A DNA stretch of 64,000 nucleotides from Marinobacter sp. SS13-12 (GTDB lineage: Bacteria > Pseudomonadota > Gammaproteobacteria > Pseudomonadales > Oleiphilaceae): positions 2,232,001 to 2,296,000 of the forward strand of contig NZ_JASSUA010000001.1 of assembly GCF_030227115.1 (NCBI RefSeq). Direction: 5' to 3'. This document shows positions 1 through 6,982 of the stretch, piece by piece. A program made the position numbers and the translations under genes. The stretch's first letter is position 1, and the number at the start of each line of letters is the position of its first letter. Below the pieces are notes generated by a model. That model saw only the letters and a program-made list of their open reading frames with translations, did not search any database and was not told the DNA's origin.

Positions 1-407
1 TGGTGACGCTCGAAACCAGTGATGATTGGCTGGAACTGAGCTTACGTAACAGTCTGCTGTTTGGCAGCGGTGATGCAGAACCCCATTACGACGCTTTTGA
101 GATGGTGGAAAAAATTGCCGGCGTGCTGCGAAACCGCGACAACGCCATCCGGGTGGAAGGCTTTACCGACAATCTCCCGATACGAACCAATGCCTTCCCT
201 TCAAACTGGGAGCTTTCGGCTGCCAGGGCAGCTGCCATCGTACGCATGCTGTCGATGGAGGGGGTGGAATCCGAACGGCTGGCGGCCGTGGGCTACGGTG
301 AATATCAGCCCGTGGCCCGCAACGACACCGAAGAGGGAAGGCGGCGCAATCGCCGCGTGGTATTGCTGGTTTCCCGGGACGCCAGTATCCGCGGTGCCAT
401 GCGATAA
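1..407 (+). CDS. motD: Flagellar motor stator protein MotD, C-terminal part (5' end outside window)
   Basis: Only the last 134 or so codons are present; the reading frame is open at the left edge, so the visible GTG at position 3 is not the true start. The fragment is an OmpA/MotB-type peptidoglycan-binding domain: it carries the GFTDNLPI and NWELSAARA motifs and the closing RRNRRV segment. MotD is the second sodium- or proton-channel stator subunit found with MotC in polar-flagellate gammaproteobacteria and anchors the stator to the cell wall. The downstream order (ParA-like, ParP-like, CheW, DUF2802) is the same as in Pseudomonas, which supports MotD over a generic OmpA-family protein. The missing N-terminus should hold the single membrane helix. 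Confidence 0.88.
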   Translation, partial: VTLETSDDWLELSLRNSLLFGSGDAEPHYDAFEMVEKIAGVLRNRDNAIRVEGFTDNLPIRTNAFPSNWELSAARAAAIVRMLSMEGVESERLAAVGYGEYQPVARNDTEEGRRRNRRVVLLVSRDASIRGAMR

Positions 408-604
408 GCACTTTGCACTCAGCCACTTGCCGGTTGTTGACGGAAGGTCCCTATAGGCAAGTTGGCATAATATCTGTATTAACTCCGCTACATCTTTAAT
501 GCCGGCAAACCCTTGCCGAATTGTTTTCAAGTTGAGCGGATGACGGCCGATAACTCCTTACGGTTTCCGGCGTTTCCGGGCCTGATATTTCTGGAGAGTG
601 CAGC

Positions 605-1402
605 GTGCGAATCTGGGCGGTAGCCAATCAAAAGGGCGGTGTGGGTAAAACCACATCTGTTGTGGCGTTGGGTGGTCTGCTGGCAGAAAGCGGTAAACGC
701 GTGCTGGTCGTGGACCTGGATCCCCACGGGTCGCTGACCAGTTGGTTCGGGTATGATCCGGACACCATCGCTCACAGCGTTTTCGACCTGTTCCAGCACC
801 AGGGCAAGGTGCCTGATGGCTTGCCTGCCCAGTTGATTACAGACACCAGTTGTCCGGGGCTCTCCCTGCTGCCGGCCAGTACAGCGCTTGCAACCCTTGA
901 GCGGCGGATGGTCGGTGTTGAGGGAATGGGATTGATCATATCCCGGGCCCTGGCCCAGCTGTGGGACGATTTCGATTATGTCCTGCTGGATAATACACCC
1001 TCGCTGGGCGTACTGATGGTCAATGCCCTTGCCTCTGCACAGCACCTGATCATCCCGGTACAGACCGAGTTTCTCGCCATCAAGGGCCTGGAGCGCATGC
1101 TGCACACACTCACCATGATCATGCGCTCCCAGAAGAACCAGCTTTCCTACACCATTGTGCCAACCCTGTTTGACCGGCGCACCCAGGCGTCGGTAAAAAG
1201 CCTTAACCAGCTCAGGAAAGCCTATGCCGATTCGCTCTGGCGGTTTGCCATTCCTGTGGATACCAAATTCCGGGATGCCAGCCAGGCGGGCATAACGCCA
1301 TCATCACTGGACAAGGAGACCCACGGTGTCAGGGCCTATGTTCGGCTGTTAAACGATCTGCAGGAGATGACCGGTTCAGTGGCGGAGCGCCGGCATGCCT
1401 GA
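605..1402 (+). CDS. ParA/Soj-like ATPase for chemotaxis array placement (ParC-like)
   Basis: A 265-residue MinD/ParA-family ATPase. The deviant Walker A KGGVGKTT is at residues 10–17, followed by a DLDPHGSLTSWFG stretch typical of ParA switch I, and DNTPSLGVL. The GTG start has a GGAGAG ribosome site eight bases upstream. It is not a plasmid or chromosome partition gene: there is no parB, and it lies between motD and cheW-type genes, where the ParC protein of Vibrio and Pseudomonas acts to recruit chemoreceptor arrays to the flagellated pole. It overlaps the next gene by 8 bp, so the two are translationally coupled. About 200 bp upstream are non-coding and hold only a 7-bp dyad (425–431/456–462). 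Confidence 0.87.
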   Translation: MRIWAVANQKGGVGKTTSVVALGGLLAESGKRVLVVDLDPHGSLTSWFGYDPDTIAHSVFDLFQHQGKVPDGLPAQLITDTSCPGLSLLPASTALATLERRMVGVEGMGLIISRALAQLWDDFDYVLLDNTPSLGVLMVNALASAQHLIIPVQTEFLAIKGLERMLHTLTMIMRSQKNQLSYTIVPTLFDRRTQASVKSLNQLRKAYADSLWRFAIPVDTKFRDASQAGITPSSLDKETHGVRAYVRLLNDLQEMTGSVAERRHA

Positions 1403-2183
1403 CAAGAAATTGACGCAGGTGGCGGACCCGACGTCGGCCATTGCCAGCTACCTGGATGAATTGCTGCATACGGCAACGGATACCGCCTGGCAGGATGAAC
1501 CGATACCGGAGCCGCCGAAACCGGTTGTTCGTGAGCGTGCCCGTGTGGCGCCGCGGCCAGCACCGGTTATGGCCAGGCCGGCCCCGGAAGTGGAGATTGA
1601 AAAACCGGAGCCTGTGGTACCGGCGGTGGTTAAGACGCCTGACGTTGAAAGCCCTGAGCTGAAAACTGAAAAGGCCGCCGACATTCCGTCACCACCGGCA
1701 GCGGCCCCACCTGGCCGGCCAGAGTGGTCCGACAAGCCTTTCGAGTGCCTTATTTTTTCGGTCGCAGGCCTGCAACTGGCGGTACCTCTGATCCTGCTGG
1801 GGGCCATTCACCGCATCGAGGAGCCGGTGAAGCCGATTCCCGGAAGCCCGCGTTGGTATATGGGCATGCGACCGGACCGGGACCACAACCTCCGGGTGGT
1901 GGATACGGCAGAGTGGATTATGGCAGGCCGGGCGCCGGCCAATGCCAGGGACAACTACCGGTTTGTGATCCGGCTGGATAGCAGCGAGTGGGGGCTGGCC
2001 TGCGATGACGTGGCCCAGTCCTTTACCCTGAAACCGGACGAAGTGCGCTGGCGAACGGCCCGCAGCAAGCGGCCCTGGCTGGCCGGAACGGTCATTGACC
2101 ACATGTGCGCATTGATTGACGTGAAAACCATGGCGGACTTACTGGTCCGGGCCGAGCGTGAACAACACCTCGATCTGAGCTAG
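1395..2183 (+). CDS. CheW-domain protein, ParP-like partner of the ParA-like ATPase
   Basis: 262 residues with two parts. Residues about 25–110 are Pro/Ala/Glu-rich and probably disordered; residues about 113–255 form a CheW-like domain (FECLIFSVAGLQLAVPL at its start, ending near DVKTMADLLVRAE). In Vibrio and Pseudomonas the equivalent ParP contacts the ParA-like protein through its N-terminal part and CheA/receptors through the CheW-like part, stabilising the array at the pole. The start overlaps the ParA-like gene by 8 bp. The alternative, a second conventional CheW, is less likely because of the long N-terminal extension and the gene order. Confidence 0.82.
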   Translation: MPDKKLTQVADPTSAIASYLDELLHTATDTAWQDEPIPEPPKPVVRERARVAPRPAPVMARPAPEVEIEKPEPVVPAVVKTPDVESPELKTEKAADIPSPPAAAPPGRPEWSDKPFECLIFSVAGLQLAVPLILLGAIHRIEEPVKPIPGSPRWYMGMRPDRDHNLRVVDTAEWIMAGRAPANARDNYRFVIRLDSSEWGLACDDVAQSFTLKPDEVRWRTARSKRPWLAGTVIDHMCALIDVKTMADLLVRAEREQHLDLS

Positions 2184-2213
2184 ACGGTTTTAATGAAAGT
2201 TGGTTACTGAATG

Positions 2214-2238
2214 AAACCGTGCTGTGCTGGCACGGTTT
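2214..2238. other. Perfect 9-bp hairpin between the ParP-like gene and cheW
   Basis: Arms AAACCGTGC (2214–2222) and GCACGGTTT (2230–2238) flank a 7-base loop. It lies in the 142-bp gap before cheW and is followed by GTGCCC rather than a T-run, so it is not a canonical intrinsic terminator. It could be an attenuator, an mRNA-stabilising or processing hairpin, or a protein-binding dyad that uncouples cheW from the upstream genes. Confidence 0.5.
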
Positions 2239-2325
2239 GTGCCCTTAACTATAGTATTGGGCACTGATGATGAATTTTTGACGATCAGGTTGCCCACAGG
2301 GGCGGCCCACAGGAGACACAAGGCT

Positions 2326-2814
2326 ATGGCATCCCCGAGCGGACAGAAAAATCAGGCCCAGGACGATCAGGTACTGCAGTACGTTACCTTCAGGCTGGAT
2401 GACGAAACCTATGGCATTGATGTCATGCAGATCCAGGAGGTGCTGCGGTACACCGAAATTGCGCCGGTTCCCGGTGCTCCGGATTATGTTCTGGGCATCA
2501 TCAACCTGAGGGGCAACGTGGTCACCGTTATCGATACCCGCCGTCGCTTTGGTCTGGCGGATGCGGAAGTAACAGATGCAACACGCATTGTGGTAATGGA
2601 GTCGTCCAACCAGGTGATGGGCATCCTGGTGGATTCCGTGGCCGAGGTGGTGTACCTGAAAGCCAGTGAAATCGAAACGGCACCCAATGTGGGGAACGAG
2701 GAAAGCGCCAAGTTCATCCAGGGTGTGTGTAACAAGAACGGCGAGCTGATCATACTGGTCGAGTTCGACAAGATGTTATCAGAGAACGAATGGGCTGAAG
2801 TCTCGGCTCTGTAA
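2326..2814 (+). CDS. cheW: Chemotaxis coupling protein CheW
   Basis: A single-domain 162-residue CheW, the usual family length. It links methyl-accepting receptors to the CheA kinase in the cytoplasmic array. Diagnostic stretches are YVTFRLDDETYGIDVMQIQEVLRY-type strand order near the N-terminus, then NLRGNVVTVIDTR and GILVDSVAEV. The frame is open upstream to 2224, but the ATG at 2326 is chosen because AGGAG sits about ten bases before it and CheW proteins begin right before this strand. It follows the ParP-like gene by 142 bp, which hold a hairpin, and may have its own expression control. Confidence 0.95.
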   Translation: MASPSGQKNQAQDDQVLQYVTFRLDDETYGIDVMQIQEVLRYTEIAPVPGAPDYVLGIINLRGNVVTVIDTRRRFGLADAEVTDATRIVVMESSNQVMGILVDSVAEVVYLKASEIETAPNVGNEESAKFIQGVCNKNGELIILVEFDKMLSENEWAEVSAL

Positions 2815-2880
2815 CGCCGGCTGTCGCGGGCGCGCAGGCACGATGGAAGGCCCTGGAACAATCAACCGAGGACGTCCATC

Positions 2881-3273
2881 ATGTTTGCAGATATTTCTTC
2901 CCTGGCTCCGTGGCTTTTGACCGCCGTCGCAATGGGCCTGTTGTTTGTTCAGGGCCTGTTGTCCCGCCGCGAAAACCACAAACTCCGGGAACAACTCAAA
3001 GAACGCTGCGAAACCCTGGGCCGGGAGCTTCACGCAACCGCCAGTGGCAGTATGGGCGTGGGGCAGCGGGTAGTCACCTGTGAGCGCCAGATTCATGAGC
3101 TGCGGGGCATGCTCGACGAAATGCGCCAGAATGACCCCCTCAGAATATCCTACGATGAAGCCTCAAGGCTGGTTGATCTCGGGGCCGATATCGACGATCT
3201 TATGAACACGTGCGGAATTTCCCGTCCCGAGGCCGAGCTGGTGTCAGCACTCAGAAAACGTCAGGCGGCCTGA
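2881..3273 (+). CDS. DUF2802 protein, membrane-anchored, chemotaxis operon
   Basis: 130 residues: an N-terminal hydrophobic helix (about 8–28), a charged coiled-coil-like middle (about 30–95), and a small C-terminal helical domain with SYDEASRLVDLGADIDDLM, the hallmark of DUF2802. The family has no established biochemical role but is a constant neighbour of cheW at the end of polar flagellar/chemotaxis operons in Pseudomonas and relatives. The C-terminal part resembles small DNA-binding or winged-helix folds, so a regulatory or scaffold role is possible; that is inference. The stop at 3271–3273 is followed four bases later by an ATG in a different frame (see the fusion gene). Confidence 0.8.
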   Translation: MFADISSLAPWLLTAVAMGLLFVQGLLSRRENHKLREQLKERCETLGRELHATASGSMGVGQRVVTCERQIHELRGMLDEMRQNDPLRISYDEASRLVDLGADIDDLMNTCGISRPEAELVSALRKRQAA

Positions 3274-3277
3274 TACC

Positions 3278-3328
3278 ATGCTGTTACGGACGTTACTGGA
3301 TGAAGAGAGTCTACGCCAGGGCCCTTGA
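3278..3328 (+). other. Out-of-frame start segment and possible +1 frameshift site
   Basis: An ATG at 3278, preceded by AGGCGG at nine bases, opens a 16-codon frame starting MLLRTLLDEESLRQGP and ending in TGA at 3326–3328. A +1 shift at CCT-TGA moves directly into the long downstream frame (next codon GAG at 3327). An AGGG lies one base before the CCT. This resembles the prfB layout (Shine–Dalgarno-like run, then CUU-UGA). A one-base insertion in GGG at 3319–3321, natural or from sequencing, explains it equally well. Confidence 0.45.
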
Positions 3329-5582
3329 GGCCCTCAGGTCGGTATCCCGCCATGATTTTGTTTCCGGTTCCGATCTGGCCCCCTCGATAACCGGCCATTC
3401 CATCCCCCGCGAAGAAACCATCAGCCATATCCTGTCTCTGGTTCCGGAAATAGAGCCGGACCAGGTGGTGATGCATGTGGGTGGTGGCTCCGGCTACCTT
3501 ACGGCAGTGCTTTCGGAGTTGGCCCACCGGGTAATCTATCTGGAAAAAAACCCGGTGGTAGCGGAAGCCGCGCGGGAGCGGTTTTTCCGCCTGGGCATGC
3601 ACAATGTGGATGTTCTTGTTGCCAGTGTTGAGGAAGCGCCGGAGCCTGATCAATCGTGCGATCTTGTCCTGTGCACAACGTTTATCACAGAACGGAATGC
3701 TTTGGTTTCCTTACTGCGGGAAGGTGGGCATCTGGTCTGTCTTGAAGGGCGCGCGGGTCCGGTTCCGAGTCTGGCCATGTTCGTGAAACGGGATGACCGG
3801 CTGGAGCGGGTCCGCACACTTGGCTGGGTCGACTTTAACCGCAACGTGGAACAGATCCTGATAGACCAGGGGATCATTGACGACAAAGTTCTGGCAGAGG
3901 CAAAAGTCGAGGCTGCGAAGCAGAATAGCCCCTTGCTCGATGTCCTTCGACGCAAGCTGAATCTTGAAGAAATTGATCTCTATCGGTCCCTCGCCCGACA
4001 GCGGGGCATGACTTTTACCGATGCGGATGAGCTGCTCCCGGATCTTCATCCGGCACTGTTCAGGCGATTTTCCCGGACGTTCCTGGATCTGTCACGCCTG
4101 ATTCCGGTTGCCCAGGACGACGGCAAAATCACCGTTGTGACCGATGATCCGGATGCGCGTACTGATCAGTTGGAACGCCTGACCCCCAGCCAGGTTATTG
4201 ACTGCCTTCTGGTAACGCCGACTGATTTTCGCCGGATCTGGTCAGCGCTGGATCTGACGGCAAAGGGCCTTGGTTTTGTGGCCGATCACGGCGACGGTGT
4301 GGGTGAAAAACCGGCTGCGGCTGGAAGCAAAGACCAGCTGCTGGGTAGCGATCGGGGGAGCAGGCATGTCAGTCCGTACCTGGTGTCCGTCTACGAAGCT
4401 ATCCTGTTGGATGCCGTGAGTGGAAAAGCCAGCGATATTCACATTGAACAGTATGGAGACCGGATCCGCATCCGCCTCAGGGTAGATGGCGACCTCCACG
4501 ATTTACCCCAATACCAGTTGTCACCCCGCGAGATCAAAGGGGTTATAAACGTTATCAAGCTCCGGGCGGAACTGAACATTGCCGAGCACCGGTTGCCCCA
4601 GGGCGGCCGTTCCCGATTGCAGCTGGGCGATATGGCCTATGATCTGCGAATCCAGACTCAGCCATCGCTTCATGGTGAGCATGCCATTATCCGGTTATTG
4701 CCCCAGACCGGGCGCGCCATGACCATTTCAGAGCTCGGGATGTCTGCGCTGGTTGGCGCCCGTTACCAGCGTTTGCTGGACAACCCGGCAGGCCTGGTAC
4801 TGGTAGTTGGCCCTACTGGTTCAGGAAAATCGACCACCCTCTACGCGGGCCTGCAGACCCTGGCTGACGACGGGCGCCGGAAGGTCATTACGGTAGAGGA
4901 TCCGATCGAATACTCGATCGACAATGTTCAGCAGACCCGGGTGCGCACTGAAATCGGTTTTGGCTTTTCCGATGCCATGAGAGCCTTTGTCCGGGAAGAT
5001 CCGGACGTCATTCTTGTGGGCGAAATTCGCGACCAGGAAACGGCGCTGGAGGCGATTCGTGCGTCACAGACCGGGCACGTGGTGCTTTCGACACTGCATT
5101 GTAACGACGCGGTCGATTCACTTCAGCGGCTTTACGACCTGGGCGTTCACCCCAATTCCATTGCCGGTGAGCTGTTGGCAGTCATCGCCCAGCGCCTGGC
5201 CAAGCGAATCTGTAAGCATTGCCGCAAGCCCGCCGAGCCGGATGCGGTGATAATGGCCGAGGTGTTTCCGGACGGTCCGCCGGCGGACTTCCGGTGTTTC
5301 GAGGGAGCGGGCTGTGACAGCTGCAATGGCCGCGGCACCCAGGGCAGGGTGGCGATTATTGAGTATATGGAGGTCGATGCCGATATCCGTAATGCCATTT
5401 CCAGCCAGCCCCCGATCGGAGAGCTTCGCTGGCGAGCCCTGGATGCGGGGCTGATTACCATGCGAGACAGTGCTCTGGACCACGTTATTGAAGGCATTAT
5501 CCCGCTGTCGGAACTGCCACGGATTCTTCCCAGGGAACGCATGGCGCCGGAAGTCCGTGGTGGCCGCAGGAGTCAGCAATGA
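3300..5582 (+). CDS. Fusion protein: PCMT-like methyltransferase + T2SSE_N + GspE/PilB-type ATPase
   Basis: 760 residues from the first in-frame ATG. Residues about 1–185 look like a protein-L-isoaspartate methyltransferase-type domain with the SAM loop HVGGGSGYLTAVL; about 190–330 match the T2SSE N-terminal domain; about 355–750 are a secretion ATPase with Walker A GPTGSGKST (504–512), Walker B VILVGEIRD (about 570) and a Cys4 zinc site (C638, C641, C672, C675). Such ATPases drive type II secretion or type IV pilus assembly; no pilin, platform or secretin genes are nearby. The N-terminal domain lacks the RLG start of cyclic-di-GMP-binding MshEN motifs. The start is uncertain because the best ribosome site and ATG (3278) are one frame away. 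It overlaps the next gene by 4 bp. Methyl-acceptor and assembly substrate are unknown. Confidence 0.85.
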   Translation: MKRVYARALEALRSVSRHDFVSGSDLAPSITGHSIPREETISHILSLVPEIEPDQVVMHVGGGSGYLTAVLSELAHRVIYLEKNPVVAEAARERFFRLGMHNVDVLVASVEEAPEPDQSCDLVLCTTFITERNALVSLLREGGHLVCLEGRAGPVPSLAMFVKRDDRLERVRTLGWVDFNRNVEQILIDQGIIDDKVLAEAKVEAAKQNSPLLDVLRRKLNLEEIDLYRSLARQRGMTFTDADELLPDLHPALFRRFSRTFLDLSRLIPVAQDDGKITVVTDDPDARTDQLERLTPSQVIDCLLVTPTDFRRIWSALDLTAKGLGFVADHGDGVGEKPAAAGSKDQLLGSDRGSRHVSPYLVSVYEAILLDAVSGKASDIHIEQYGDRIRIRLRVDGDLHDLPQYQLSPREIKGVINVIKLRAELNIAEHRLPQGGRSRLQLGDMAYDLRIQTQPSLHGEHAIIRLLPQTGRAMTISELGMSALVGARYQRLLDNPAGLVLVVGPTGSGKSTTLYAGLQTLADDGRRKVITVEDPIEYSIDNVQQTRVRTEIGFGFSDAMRAFVREDPDVILVGEIRDQETALEAIRASQTGHVVLSTLHCNDAVDSLQRLYDLGVHPNSIAGELLAVIAQRLAKRICKHCRKPAEPDAVIMAEVFPDGPPADFRCFEGAGCDSCNGRGTQGRVAIIEYMEVDADIRNAISSQPPIGELRWRALDAGLITMRDSALDHVIEGIIPLSELPRILPRERMAPEVRGGRRSQQ

Positions 5583-6682
5583 GCAGCAATAATCAGACGT
5601 CGAAATCCGCCCAGCGTGAGCCTGCTGAGGTTGTCTATTCAGCAGAGCTGGAGAAGCTCAAGGGTATGGACCACGGTCCGGTGCCGCCCGGCTGGCACAT
5701 GTCTCCCCGTGCCGTGGAAAAATTCGTGATGGGAGATGAGACGCTGGGGATTGAACGGAAATTCGTTGCTGACCGGGCTACGGTGGTCCGGATCATCATT
5801 TCATTGTGCACCAGCCGCGGATGCCTTCTGGTAGGCGAGCCCGGGACTGCCAAGTCGTGGTTGTCTGAACTGTTGTCGGCCGCGATATCGGGCAGCTCCA
5901 CCCTCACTCTTCAGGGCGGCGCGGTCAACCAGGTCGGCCAGCTACTGTATAGCTGGAACGAATCTGTTCTGCATAACGAAGGGCCCTGCCTCCAGGCACT
6001 GGTGCCAAGCCCCTTGCTGAGGGGGATGATGGAAGGCCGTATGGTGCGTTTTGAGGAGATTGCCCGTTGTCCGCAGGCACTGCAGGATGCTCTGCTGTCT
6101 GTGTTGTCAGACCGGGTGGTCGTAATCCCGGAACTGGCCGGGGCGGAAGGTGTGGTGCTTGCCCGGGAAGGCTTTAATGTCATCGCGACCTCGAACAGCA
6201 TCGATGAAGGTGTCCACCGCATGAGTGCTGCCTTGAAGCGACGGATGGACTTTGAGGAAATTCGCCCGATACAAAACCTGTCGGACGAATTGGGTGTGGT
6301 GCTGCGGGAAGTTCGTAAGGCCAATGCCCGGGCAGGCATCGACGTGGACCTTGATGAATCGGTGGTCGAGGTTCTGGTGACCATGTTTCACGAACTTCGC
6401 AACGGCCAGACGCTGGATGGTCGCAGTACCGACCGGCTGGCGGGTTCCGCCCTGTCCACGGCAGAGGCGGTTTCCGTGGCCCACGCGGCCAGCCTGAACG
6501 CCTGGTATTACGGCGGCGGCAGCATGACAGTGGAGCAACTGATGCACCACATTATTGGTTCAGCCCTCAAAGACCAGCCGGAAGACCGGCGCCGGCTGCG
6601 GCATTACTTCGAGACAACGGTGGCGCCGAGGCGAGGTGATAACTGGCAGCAGGCCTGGGCGCTCCGGTCACTGATCCGCTGA
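5579..6682 (+). CDS. MoxR-family AAA+ ATPase
   Basis: 367 residues. Walker A is GEPGTAKS (about residue 83); the Walker B position reads VRFEEI, with Glu-Glu instead of the usual Asp-Glu; sensor 1 is VIATSN and the arginine-finger region is ALKRRMDF. The PPGWHMSPRAVEKFV-type N-terminus and the KSWLSELL stretch resemble the MoxR subgroup that, as I recall, usually sits with VWA, SWIM or DUF5682 partners; none is here. MoxR ATPases remodel or load cofactors into partner proteins. Its start codon overlaps the stop of the fusion ATPase (ATGA), so the two are co-translated and may act together. A substrate cannot be named. It ends 15 bp inside the tail of the opposing FlhB-like gene. Confidence 0.85.
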   Translation: MSSNNQTSKSAQREPAEVVYSAELEKLKGMDHGPVPPGWHMSPRAVEKFVMGDETLGIERKFVADRATVVRIIISLCTSRGCLLVGEPGTAKSWLSELLSAAISGSSTLTLQGGAVNQVGQLLYSWNESVLHNEGPCLQALVPSPLLRGMMEGRMVRFEEIARCPQALQDALLSVLSDRVVVIPELAGAEGVVLAREGFNVIATSNSIDEGVHRMSAALKRRMDFEEIRPIQNLSDELGVVLREVRKANARAGIDVDLDESVVEVLVTMFHELRNGQTLDGRSTDRLAGSALSTAEAVSVAHAASLNAWYYGGGSMTVEQLMHHIIGSALKDQPEDRRRLRHYFETTVAPRRGDNWQQAWALRSLIR

Positions 6683-6982
6683 GGCATCCGGTGCTCCCGG
6701 TTTCCGGTCATCGGGGGTCAGTCCCCGGATATGGAAGGCAAACGCCAGAATTTCGGCAATCACCCGGTACAGTGAGTCCGGGATCTCTTCATTCAGCGAA
6801 AGCCGCGCCAGGATACTTGCCAGCTCTGCGTTCTCATACAGTGGAACGTTATGCTCCCGGGCAATGCGGATAATTTCCTCTGCCAGTTCGTGGGTGCCGG
6901 TTGCCGTGATTGTCGGGGCTTTGTCACCATCGTAATTAAGTGCGACGGCGGCTCTGCTGTGGTGATCGGTCTCTGATGTCAT
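6668..6982 (-). CDS. FlhB C-terminal-domain paralogue (EscU/YscU/HrcU family)
   Basis: 104 residues matching only the cytoplasmic export-switch domain of FlhB, without the four membrane helices. The NPTH autocleavage motif of true FlhB is replaced by TATGTHELA, so autocleavage is unlikely. The region ALNYDGDKAPTITATG and the helix IIRIAREHNVPLYEN are typical of the family. A longer frame extends to 7087, but the ATG at 6982 overlaps the stop of the FliK-like gene (ATGA), giving a compact two-gene unit. Similar FlhB-CTD and FliK-like pairs lie just upstream of ccm in Pseudomonas; a modulatory role in flagellar export substrate choice is inference. Its 3' end overlaps the MoxR gene by 15 bp, tail to tail. 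Confidence 0.84.
   Translation of the reverse strand: MTSETDHHSRAAVALNYDGDKAPTITATGTHELAEEIIRIAREHNVPLYENAELASILARLSLNEEIPDSLYRVIAEILAFAFHIRGLTPDDRKPGAPDASADQ

Noticed and set aside
3326..3328. In-frame TGA as selenocysteine codon
   Set aside because: No SECIS-like hairpin directly after it and no reason for Sec at this place; reading through in the same frame leaves the conserved frame.
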